Positions 1 through 10,019 of a DNA stretch of 64,000 nucleotides are shown here, piece after piece (position 1 is the stretch's first letter; every line of letters starts with the position of its first letter). Below the pieces are notes generated by a model. The model was not told the DNA's origin. It ran no database searches and saw nothing but the letters and a program-made list of their open reading frames with translations. Both the position numbers and the translations under genes were made by a program. Source of the stretch: Alitta virens (Eukaryota > Annelida > Polychaeta > Phyllodocida > Nereididae); the NCBI GenBank assembly GCA_932294295.1, contig OW028577.1, positions 1,559,001 to 1,623,000 of the forward strand, in the 5' to 3' direction.

Positions 1-133
1 AGATAAATAGATAGAGAGAGATACATAGATAGATAGATAGATAGACAGGTAGATAGAGAAATCGATAGGTAGATATATAGATAGATAGATAGATAGATAG
101 ACAGATAGACAGGTAGATAGAGAGATCGATAAG

Positions 134-173
<40 letters not shown>
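1..173. repeat. GATA microsatellite
   Basis: Nearly pure runs of the tetramer GATA with some CAGG and GAGA variants. It directly abuts the reversed SINE that follows. Another SINE copy of the same family, at 30.66 kb, ends in the complementary ATCT run, so this microsatellite probably grew from the SINE tail. Confidence 0.95.
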
Positions 174-425
174 AATGGAAAGTGCAGCCCTCTAAGGCAA
201 GTACTTGCTGCTATCGAGGGTTGGTTGATGAGGTGAGAGAGGAGGAGTCCCCATGTTACAAATTTACCACATGGATGGGATCTTTTACTTGCCTCAGCAC
301 AGACACCGAGTACAAGGGACCACCAATTTAAGTCTCATCTGTAAGACATCCAGCTGGGATGTAGCTCATGAAGAGACCCTGGACCGAGGATCGAACCCAG
401 ACCTTTAACAGAGCTTGGCCAATGT
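174..425 (-). mobile_element. tRNA-derived SINE, family A, full-length-like copy
   Basis: Read on the minus strand, this has a tRNA-like head with a B-box-like GGGTTCGATCC near 395, then the family body: GAGCTACATCCCAGCTGGAT, a motif like GAGACTTAAATTGGTGGTCC, and GAGGCAAGTAAAAGATCCCA. The same body recurs at 30.7, 40.9, 50.9, 52.7, 56.3 and 57.9 kb in this window. The family resembles no SINE that I can name with certainty. Confidence 0.8.
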
Positions 426-429
426 GGAA

Positions 430-510
430 TTAGCGGATGAAGGATAGGATAAAGAGACACAGGGTAGGACGAAGAGACACAGGCTAGGGTGAATAGACAT
501 AGGATAATTT
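430..510. repeat. Outlying fragment of the 20-bp minisatellite
   Basis: Four degenerate units of the type AGGATAGGATAAAGAGACAC lie here, about 400 bp from the main array. They show that the satellite once reached further left or was split by the intervening DNA. Bases 511-920 between the fragment and the array contain no gene or repeat that I recognise. Confidence 0.8.
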
Positions 511-921
511 CATAATATATTCTTAATTTCATATCAAACTCCAAAAATGGACAAAGATTTGCTTCAGATTGGTAAATGTCATTCCTCCATCAGTTTTAAG
601 TTTATGTTAAATTATAATTGATTTAATGTATACACTGTTGTAAGGGGGGCCCTTTGTCAGTGACAGCTTTTACGGGCCCTCCTAGCTGATCCACTCCAGC
701 AAAGGCTCCAGTAAATAAGTCGAGTTAGGGCTCAAAACTAGCCAATCAGCAGAGAGCCAAACGTTATATTTAAATGAGTTGACCCTGCCGTGACATGCCT
801 GACAACTACCCCTGGCCGGGCCACATGAATAAATTATGATAATACCCCAACTTTGCGAGATTTGCCTGGGGTACATTTCCTGGGTGAGCTGATCTTTGTC
901 AAAAAAATTTGTTTTGAGTAA

Positions 922-3900
922 CAGGATGAGGAGACACAGAAAAGGATGAAAAGACATATGATAGGATGAGGAGACATATGATAGGATGAGGAGACAGAGA
1001 ATATGATGAAAAGACATATAGGATAAGATGAAAAGACATATGATACAACGAGGAGACATATGATAGGATGAAAAGACATATGATAGGATGAAGACATATG
1101 ATAGGATGAGGAGACATATGATAGGATGAAAAGACATATGATAGGATGATGAGACATTTGATAGGATGAATAGCCAAAGGATAGGATGAAAAGACATATG
1201 ATAGGATGAGGAGACATAGGATAGGATGAAAAGACATATGATAGGATGAAAAGACATATGATAGGATGAGGAGACACAGAAAAGGATGAAAAGACATATA
1301 GGATAAGATGAAAAGACATATGAATCAACGAGGAGACATATGATAGGATGAAAAGACATATGATAGGATGAGGAGACATAGGATAGGATGAAAAGACATA
1401 TGATAGGATGAGGAGACACAGAAAAGGATGAAAAGACATATGATAGGATGAAAAGACATATGATACAACGAGGAGACATATGATAGGATGAAAAGACATA
1501 TGATAGGATGAGGAGACATAGGATAGGATGAAAAGACATATGATAGGATGAGGAGACACAGAAAAGGATGAAAAGACATATAGGATAAGATGAAAAGACA
1601 TATGATACAACGAGGAGACATATGATAGGATGAAAAGACATATGATAGGATGAGGAGACATAGGATAGGATGAAAAGACATATGATAGGATGAGGAGACA
1701 CAGAAAAGGATGAAAAGACATATAGGATAAGATGAAAAGACATATGATACAATGAGGAGACATATGATAGGATGAAAAGACATATGATAGGATGAGGAGA
1801 CATAGGATAGGATGAAAAGACATATGATAGGATGAGGAGACACAGAAAAGGATGAAAAGACATATAGGATAAGATGAAAAGACATATGATACAACGAGGA
1901 GACATATGATAGGATGAAAAGACATATGATAGGATGAGGAGACATAGGATAGGATGAAAAGACATATGATAGGATGAGGAGACACAGAAAAGGATGAAAA
2001 GACGTATAGGATAAGATGAAAAGACATATGATACAACGAGGAGACATAGGATAGGATGAAAAGACATATGATAGGATGAAAAGACATATGATAGGATGAG
2101 GAGACATAAGATAGGATGAAAAGACATAAGATAGGATCAAAAGACATATGATAGGATGAGGAGACATAAGATAGGATGAAAAGACATAAGATAGGATGAG
2201 GAGACATATGATAAGATAAGGAGACATATGATAGGATGAAAAGATATATGATAGGATGAAGAGACATAGGATAGGATGAAAAGACATATGATAGGATGAG
2301 GAGACATATGATAAGATGAGGAGACATATGATAGGATGAAAAGACATATGATAGGATGAGGAGACATATGATAGGATGAATAGGCAAAGGATAGGATGAA
2401 AAGACATATGATAGGATGAGGAGACATAGGATAGGATGAAAAGACATGATAGGATGAATAGCCAGAGGATATGATGAAAAGACATATGATAGGATGAAAA
2501 GACATATGATAGGATGAGGAGACATAGGATAGGATGAAAAGACATAATAGGATGAGGAGACACAGAAAAGGATGAAAATACATATAGGATAAGATGAAAA
2601 GACATATGATACAACGAGGAGACATATGATAGGATGAAAAGACATATGATAGGATGAGGAGACATAGGATAGGATGAAAAGACATATGATAGGATGAGGA
2701 GACACAGAAAAGGATGAAAAGACATATAGGATAAGATGAAAAGACATATGATACAACGGGGAGACATAGGATAGGATGAAAAGACATATGATAGGATGAA
2801 AAGACATATGATAGGATGAGGAGACATAAGATAGGATGAAAAGACATAAGATAGGATGAAAAGACATATGATAGGATGAGGAGACATATGATAAGATAAG
2901 GAGACATATGATAGGATGAAAAGATATATGATAGGATGAGGAGACATAGGATAGGATGAAAAGACATATGATAGGATGAGGAGACATATGATAAGATGAG
3001 GAGACATATGATAGGATGAAAAGACATATGATAGGATGAGGAGACATATGATAGGATGAATAGGCAAAGGATAGGATGAAAAGACATATGATAGGATGAG
3101 GAGACATAGGATAGGATGAGGAGACATATGATAGGATGAAAAGACGTATGATAGGATGAGGAGTCATAGGATAGGATGAAAAGACATATGATAGGATGAG
3201 GAGACATAAGATAGGATGAAAAAACATATGATAGGATGAAAAGACATATGATAGGATGAGGAGACATAAGATAGGATGAAAAGACATATGATAGGATGAA
3301 TAGCCAGAGGATAGGATAAAAAGACATATGATAGGATGAGGAGACATATGATAGAATGAAAAGACATACGATAGGATGAATAGCCAGAGGATAGGATAAA
3401 AAGACATATGATAGGATGAGGGGACATAGGATAGGATGAAAAGACATATGATAGGATGAGGAGACATAGGATAGGATGAAAAGACATATGATAGGTTGAG
3501 GAGATATAGGATAGGATGAAAAGACATATGATACAATGAGGAGACATACAATAGGATGAAAAGACATATAAGATGAGGAGACATATGATAGGATGAAAAG
3601 ACATATGATAGGATGAGGAGACATATGATAGGATGAGGAGACATATGATAAGGTAAGGAGACATATGATAGGATGAAAAGATATATGATAGGATGAGGAG
3701 ACATAGGATAGGATGAAAAGACATATGATAGGATGAGGAGACATATGATAAGATGAGGAGACATATGATAGGATGAAAAGACATATGATAGGATGAGGAG
3801 ACATATGATAGGATGAATAGGCAAAGGATAGGATGAAAAGACATATGATAGGATGAGGAGACATAGGATAGGATGAGGAGACATATGATAGGATGAAAAG

Positions 3901-3977
3901 ACATATGATAGGATGAGGAGACATAGGATAGGATGAAAAGACATATGATAGGATGAGGAGACATAAGATAGGATGAT
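922..3977. repeat. Long 20-bp-unit minisatellite with higher-order structure
   Basis: About 150 tandem units of 20 bp alternate between ATAGGATGAAAAGACATATG and ATAGGATGAGGAGACATATG types. Between 1271 and 1979 the variant GAGACACAGAAAAGG recurs at 1271, 1413, 1553, 1695, 1837 and 1979, which gives a higher-order repeat of ~142 bp made of seven units. Further on, a block marked by GATAAGATAAGG recurs near 2211, 2891 and, as GATAAGGTAAGG, 3649. The plus strand is strongly purine-rich. Long reading frames on the minus strand arise only because the unit lacks stops, so I call none of them a gene. Confidence 0.97.
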
Positions 3978-4785
3978 AACCTGGGTTTAACCCAGGCAAA
4001 AGTGGGTTAAACCTGGGAAAAAGTTGGTTAAACCTGACAAAAACCCTCCTACAAGCTCACAAGTGGGATTCCAAATTACTAGAAATACATATATGGGTGG
4101 GTGGTGGGTGGATTAGGGCTTTATGTCCTGTATTTCTGCACCTGATGGGCTCATTAGGGCATGCAGGAACCATGGCAATGAGATGATGGATTAAACAGTC
4201 ATCCAACTTAATAAGGCTCGACTGGGAGATAAACCCAGGACCCAGTGGTTGGAAGCCTAGCTGGTGTCCACCCCCTACTACGGGCCCTGAATTATAGTAC
4301 ATGTACAGAGACTTATAATGATCTACAGACAATCATACAGACTGACAAAAAGTGACTTCAAATTATTGAAGTTCCATTTTTGTAAAAACTATAGCACATG
4401 GGACAATGCTATTTTTAGTTTTAAAAACTCTTAAGTTACATGTCCTTGTCTGCTGAATTCCAAAGATTATCATTTTAAAGCGAACAAATATGACGAAAAA
4501 ATTGCTAAAGCATCAAGTAAGCTTTTCACAATTGCAAATTGGGAGTAATAACCATTGATCTTGGTTAAATGTCCTACCATCAAGTAGCATCATCTGTGCA
4601 AAGTTTAACATTTCAGATACAATAGTGTAAATATAGTTGTCTTTCCTGCACCTTTTATACTGATTATAAGTAAAACTATGGATTTTAACCCAGGTTTAAC
4701 CCACTTTGGGCAAAATGTCTATTTAGCCCAACCCGGGTTTAATACGGGTTTAACCCAGTGGGTGGGTTAAATTTGCCAACCCTGC
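3978..4785. mobile_element. Inverted-repeat element inserted in the minisatellite
   Basis: The minisatellite stops at 3977 and resumes at 4786. Both ends of the interrupting segment carry GGGTTTAACCC-type palindromic motifs, in inverted orientation. The left end reads AAAAGTGGGTTAAACCTGGG and the complement of the right end reads AAAGTGGGTTAAACCTGGG. No transposase frame is visible, so this is probably a non-autonomous DNA transposon. A target-site duplication cannot be called because the flanks are themselves repeats. A SINE lies inside it. Confidence 0.7.
4083..4292 (-). mobile_element. tRNA-derived SINE, family B, copy 1
   Basis: On the minus strand this runs from a tRNA-like head, with a B-box-like GGGTTTATCTCCC, to a tail of AAATACAGGACATAAAGCCC. 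A second, better preserved copy lies at 58.27-58.46 kb. It is nested inside the inverted-repeat element, so it landed after that element or moved with it. Confidence 0.75.
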
Positions 4786-4960
4786 AGGATAGGATGAAAA
4801 GACATATGATACGATAAGGAGACATAGGATAGGATGAAAAGACATATGATAGGATGAATAGCCAGAGAGTAGGATGAAAAGACATATGATAGGATGAAAA
4901 GACATATGATAGGGTGAGGAGACAAAGGATAGGATGATAGACATAGGATAGGATGAGGCA
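4786..4960. repeat. Minisatellite continuation after the insertion
   Basis: About nine 20-bp units of the same type as the main array (AGGATAGGATGAAAAGACAT). They mark the right side of the interrupted array. Confidence 0.9.
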
Positions 4961-5478
4961 GGGGTGGTTAAATTGCGGGAACCCGAAAATTTTGCTCCCA
5001 GGCACATTTCATCAGCTGGCAGGCACACTTGGCAAGGAAAAAAATAATCACACATCACAGCATAAAGTTCAACATTGCTTAATGGTTTTTTGATAATGAA
5101 TAGTAGACAAAAATATATTAGAACACAGTTGAAAAAAGTTTCACACCATAATCAATCATTAACAGTTACTTACATTAGCTATTTAAAAAAGGTAATTTTG
5201 AGAATTCTTAACTGTCTCATCTAACTTAATTATACAAAGAAAAGTTGTATTTGTTTGGAAAATATCCTCTTACAATATGTGTTTTACTACATAAGACCAG
5301 TTTGACTAAATGAACTAAGGTGACTTGTCATAGCCTCAACACAATTTTAATTGTCTGATATAAAATATTTTCCATATAAAATATATTATATCAAAGTAAT
5401 ATGATGCATATTTATACCACACATTAATAAAATTATGAATGCTTCAAATTTAAATTTGTTATTCAAAAATATCTTACT

Positions 5479-6795
5479 TTAGATACTATGTGATCTATAT
5501 ATATGTTGATGACGATGTCCTTCATCTGGATATAGGGTAGTCCTCACTGACTCAGGACCTTCACACAGGACTACTTTGGAGCTACAGTCTTGATAGTTTT
5601 GGGCAGTTCTTAGATCAACTTCTGTAAAGGATAACTGTGGTGTTGGGGGGGGGGGGGGGGGGGTAGGGGCTTGTATAATTGCATACCAATGATGCCTAGA
5701 TTCATGGTTATAGGTGTATGTATGTACTATGTCCAATTGTGCTCATGTATTTTACCAATACCTTAATTTTCTGTAAAGTGAATTTGCCAGACACATTTCA
5801 AAGTACCTATGCCTGAAGTTCCCAGACACAAAAACATTTTATCCACCCCTCGGATGACGAGATATAAGTCTCATTAACATGAGGAACCAAAGGGGGATAT
5901 ACTTAGGAGACAGTGGATACGATGGGGTGACAGGAATAGTCACAGGATAGGTATTTTAGGATGAGAAGACACATCAAGATGAGGAGACAAGGCACAGGAA
6001 TAAGAGACATTACAAGGAAACAAAACAAGGATAAGTAAAGGTGGATCATTTGTTATTAATAAATATATATATTAATTTTTTTTTTTTATAAATATCAAAA
6101 AGGGAGGAGTGACTGAATAAGCCCTGTTGAGTTAATGTGTCACCACATCACATGCATTACTATGCTGAGACTAATGCCTGATCCTCATGCATCCTCTGCT
6201 ATAAATAGCTTCCCAGGACTTAATTGCAATCTAGATCAAGTTAGGGTAATTAATTACACACACTTTCTGTGCCCAGATCCAGGGACTTTCCCCTGAGCAA
6301 TTGGAAGTCACAAGGACTTGTATGTAGCTCAGATGCATATTTGTACACTCCTAATAGTCTACTAGAGGAAATCGCTGATATATAGGCCCTTTTATATGTA
6401 AGCCACAATCCTGGTTCTCCATACATGCATACATTACTCCTAATTTGGATTAAAAGTCTTCAGAAATCCCAATACTCATATATATTCTTAAACAGAACAA
6501 CACATTCTACGTAAACTCCACATTGCCGTCAAATATTCTTAGTTTTTGATGAACAGTTTGGTGTTAAATTGACCATTTTAGAAGGGTAACACCTTCCAAT
6601 GGACAAAATATCACCACACGGTTCACAGCGCCCCAAGTGTTGTTTTCCAAAACACTCGCATTGTCAGAATCAGTCAGGGTTGCGAAATCTCCATGCAAAC
6701 CTTCGATGAACAGAAGTTAAACTCACTCAAAGTTCCGACAGAGTAGGTAGAATTACACTCACCTTACTAACAAGCCACCGATGGTGCGTAATCAT
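5479..6795 (-). CDS. Candidate two-exon gene for an unrecognised 62-residue protein
   Basis: Exon 1 is 6763-6795: ATG, eleven codons (MITHHRWLVSK), then a strong AAG|GTGAGT donor in phase 0. Exon 2 is 5479-5634: an AACACCACAG acceptor, 51 codons starting LSFTEVDLRT and ending HIYRSHSI, then TAA. The joined frame is open and has a balanced, charged composition. It includes two Cys (DCSSKVVLC) and an ESVRTTLYPDEGHRH stretch. No signal peptide or membrane segment is visible. A CpG-containing segment upstream (about 6796-6900) could be its promoter, just past the CENP-K 3' end on the same strand. I do not recognise the family and infer no function. The pairing of the two exons rests on splice signals and phase only. 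Confidence 0.42.
5645..5663. repeat. 19-base G run (C run on the minus strand)
   Basis: A homopolymer of 19 G. Read on the minus strand it is a C run lying ten bases upstream of the proposed exon at 5479-5634, where a polypyrimidine tract would be. Confidence 0.95.
5905..6020. repeat. Degenerate remnants of the minisatellite
   Basis: Units such as AGGATGAGAAGACACATCAA and GATGAGGAGACAAGG are recognisable relatives of the 20-bp unit, now eroded. They would lie in the intron of the candidate small gene. The rest of 4961-6760 shows no other gene or repeat that I can support. Confidence 0.6.
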
Positions 6796-7100
6796 CAAGA
6801 GACGAAGAGATCAACTGCTCGTGTTTACATTTTGATCTCCGCGCCTTCTTGGCCGGAAACAGTGTCGCAAGAATGGCCAACAATGAAAATTTCTACTAGA
6901 CGCTGCTGCCATCTCGTGATTTATGTAACTAACACAAATAGCCTGGCCCGGCCCTTGGCTAGTCGCAGCGGCCCAGGCTATTGTACCAATTTTCTGTACA
7001 ATATTATATATGTCCCCTTTTGTAATGTTCAAATCTCAAGTATATTAACAACAATTCTTGATTAAAAAAAAAGCAGCATGTATCCGAATGTTTGTACACA

Positions 7101-7126
7101 TTTATTTACAATAAATACATTTTATT
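7101..7126 (-). terminator. Poly(A) signals of CENP-K
   Basis: TTTATT at 7121-7126 and at 7101-7106 read AATAAA on the minus strand, 50 to 75 bases past the CENP-K stop. That is a normal spacing for a short 3' untranslated region. Confidence 0.75.
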
Positions 7127-7175
7127 TACAAGTTGCAAATTGATTAAAATCATATGCCTACACAATTTTGAAAAA

Positions 7176-9523
7176 TCAAAGGTGATATGGTGTTAGTTTA
7201 ATTCTATTAGAATCTTGAGGGTGACGCGAAGCTATGCGACATCGTAGTAACATCTCAATATAAGGTTCCCAATGTTTGTCTCCAAGTATTATGTAAGGAT
7301 CATGAGGCTGGTCAATTGTTTTGGTAAAAAGTTCCTGATGAATAAAATAAAATCTGCATTAAACAAACATTTCTCTTATTATTACAGGTGAAATTTACCA
7401 TAAATCCATTTAATAAAATATATCTTTAATATTCATTAAGAATAAAAACAAAAAAGGTAAATATATCTCAGTTCACCTTCATAATGCTCTTCAAACTTCG
7501 ATATTTTTGGTTTGTGTCACCCTAAAGAAAATTTTGCAAATTAATTCGATATAGCCCAATCTATGATAAAACACCTTCAGATGCTCTGTACCGTTATCAA
7601 AATATACTACAAATGAAATCAGCGTGTTCGCCACAATCAGCGAAATTCCCCATCCTTGAAACCCCCGAAATAAATAAATACAGTTTATAAAACAGAATAT
7701 TGTGTAACTAGTTGTGTCCATAGTTTTGCAGCAGTTTCAGGGGGGTGGGGGGGGGGGGGGGGGGTGGCAAATTTTGCTGATTGGCGCATTCTGCTGACTC
7801 TGAGTGTAATACTGAAATATAATGTTTAAAAATATTTTAAAAAGCAAATATTAAATTTTTAGCACTTTCGCAATGTCTTGTAATACTTACAGATTTCTTA
7901 GTTGTTTCTTCAGTTGGAATGGGATAATGTGTGGTGATAAACTGGACCTGAAATTTACCAGATTATTAAAAATTGTATTACTACTGACATTTTAAAGTTA
8001 AATAAGTGTGCCTTGATTAAAAGATAACAAAAACTTACCATTTTTCCTGATATATCATGCAAATAATTATCCAGGGCCTCTTGTCTTTGAGTAAGCTTCG
8101 CTATTATACTGCAAGGATAAATAGTGGTGATTTAAAGAAATACTTTTTGATGCCATATTTGATTTAATAAAAGAACATAAGCAGTTAACCTTGCTTAAAT
8201 CATACACACAAAATTTTAATTATACGTATGTATATATGTCAAATTTTTACAAAGTTAACAGAATGTTTGAATTTAAATTGAATTTATTCTACTCAAATAA
8301 ATCATTTTTTGCACATTAACTCAAATCAAATCATGTGGTCCATTTGAATTTGACTTTGTACAATCATTTTCAAGTGAATACCTCTCCTCCTGGAATTCAG
8401 ATTCATTTTCTTCCTTGCTTTCTTTTTCTAACAATTTCTCCATTTCTTTGTTAATTGTATCAAGCCCCTCTCCTTTTGTCTGTTCTCTGAAGATAATATA
8501 GAAATAAACATTCAGTTTAGTAATACTGATACTGCATTTGCAAAGAACTCTGAGAATGAAACTATTTTTTGTACTTTTAGGGAAAAACACATGCTTTTAT
8601 AATTGGTTAGAAGCTTTGAGTTTGTTAATAAATTTTTTTTCACCATAAAGGTTTTTTTTTAACATTCACACGTGTATGAGTTATTCTTTTTTTCTTGGGA
8701 ATTTGCTACAGTGGCTATATCAATAAAAATTACTTCTTAGTCCAACTATGCATAATTGGAAATATTGTAGGAAAACATTAAAAAGCCAGTTTTCACCTTG
8801 TCACTGCCTCCTTTAGCTCTTGACGTTGACTTTGCACCAATTTAAGTAAAGTTTCCAATTGTTCTACGGATGTTATCAGATTCTTTTGAAGCAATTCCTC
8901 TTGTAGTTTGCTGTACTCTGGTATGACTGTAAAATATTCACAGATTAGACATCTTTTAAAAGTGTATGTATACATATCATCAATAAAGTATTTCAGGAGT
9001 TTGTAACTTTGTATGGCATGTCGTCCAGTCCGTTAAGTGTTTGTAAAGGTCATTAATTAATATACAATTTACCTGTGGCCGGCTCGGCTGTGGTAACAGC
9101 AATTTCTTGCTCCAACAGATTTTTCTTAGCAGAGTAAATGACATGAGTAGCATCTTGTTCATCGACTGTGACAATGTTCTGAGACTTGACATGGTTTAAT
9201 TCAATGTCCAACTAAAAAAATAAAAGTATTGCCATGTTTAAAATGAATACACAAATCTGACTCAAAATTTCAATGAGTGTGCTACACTGTACTGTGAGTC
9301 TAGACTATAGTAAAGTATGACAGCTGTCAATTCACTGAGTAAGTGGTTTAATTCAGTTGATGCACCCAGTCATTCAATTGCAATTCAGACTCTAGTCTGG
9401 CCAATCACTCTGGCTTCTTGAGTTGATACCAATTCTCACCTGTCTGAGCTGTTGTTCTGTTTGACTTATTTGCTCTTGAAGATAATCTGAGCATTCTTGG
9501 TCAGTCCCACTGTCACTTTCCAT
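7176..9523 (-). CDS. CENPK: Centromere protein K (CENP-K)
   Basis: Inner-kinetochore (CCAN) subunit, expected in the CENP-H/I/K/M group on centromeric chromatin. Eight exons join without a phase break: 9440-9523, 9073-9211, 8797-8926, 8382-8486, 8039-8108, 7891-7947, 7477-7521 and 7176-7334. They give 262 residues; human CENP-K has about 269. The start is the ATG at 9523, in the context ACAATGG. The frame stays open further upstream but holds no earlier ATG. The middle is charged and coiled-coil-like (LQEELLQKNL, EKLLEKESKEENESE). The C-terminal block, with HDPY, then WEPYIEMLLRC, IASRHPQDSNRIKL and a near-terminal H, is the CENP-K signature. It is divergent from DDIAS and has its own poly(A) signals. 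Confidence 0.93.
7747..7764. repeat. 18-base G run in a CENP-K intron
   Basis: A pure G run preceded by a second short G block (7740-7745), in the intron between the 7477-7521 and 7891-7947 exons. It could form a G-quadruplex on the plus strand. Confidence 0.95.
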
Positions 9524-10019
9524 TGTTTTCCGCTGTTTAATCAACTTAGATGACACCTCTCTGTTTGTAAACAACGCGCCAAATTCACCTTGTTGCAAAC
9601 GAACTTTATCGCGACATTTAATGGGTCATAAATATGAATTTAAAATCATTAATCAATATTTGGGTGATTGATATACATTTGGAAAGTAATTCTCAGTATA
9701 AATTGCTCAGTTTGTAATTTTATATCCAAATTAGGTCACCCAGATAAATGTCGTAAACAGAGACGAAAATTGGCAATATGGAGGGAAGTTTAAGTGTTGA
9801 GAAACCTCTCCCAAGCAAATCAGTGTTTAGTCAGCCAAAACATGACCAATAACTGCAACAGCTGCCAGATGTACACTTTTTTTAACTATAGTTTCTATTT
9901 ATCTGTATGTCGGTGGTGGCAGATACCAGTTGACACCATAATATGAACTCTACTGAACTGTGAATCAGTGTGATATGATTGCCACTGTTTTCTGGCTTCA
10001 TTTGTACACAGTTGGCAAA
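9524..10019. promoter_or_regulatory. Shared divergent promoter of CENP-K and DDIAS
   Basis: The two start codons are about 500 bases apart and point away from each other, so this stretch must hold both promoters unless there are distant non-coding exons. It contains a perfect E2F-type motif, TTTGGCGC on the minus strand at 9576-9583, 53 bases upstream of the CENP-K ATG. A TCGCGA palindrome lies at 9609-9614. No TATA box is evident at a convincing distance. Cell-cycle control of both genes is an inference from these motifs and the known behaviour of kinetochore genes. Confidence 0.65.
9576..9583 (-). promoter_or_regulatory. E2F-type binding motif
   Basis: GCGCCAAA on the plus strand, TTTGGCGC on the minus strand, is a perfect match to the E2F consensus TTTSSCGC. 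Kinetochore genes are commonly E2F-driven in animals. Confidence 0.6.

Noticed and set aside
922..3977. Telomere or CRISPR-like array
   Set aside because: The unit is not telomeric, the repeats are contiguous with no unique spacers, and the DNA is from an animal nucleus.
682..3999. Very long reading frames on the minus strand (up to about 1036 codons) with MSFHPILCLL-type repeats
   Set aside because: They lie wholly in the 20-bp minisatellite, overlap each other in different frames and exist because the unit has no stop in these frames. No start context, splice signal or family supports translation.
9524..9598. N-terminal extension of CENP-K from position 9598
   Set aside because: The codon there is TTG and not ATG. 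The first ATG of the frame is at 9523, has a strong context and gives the usual family length.
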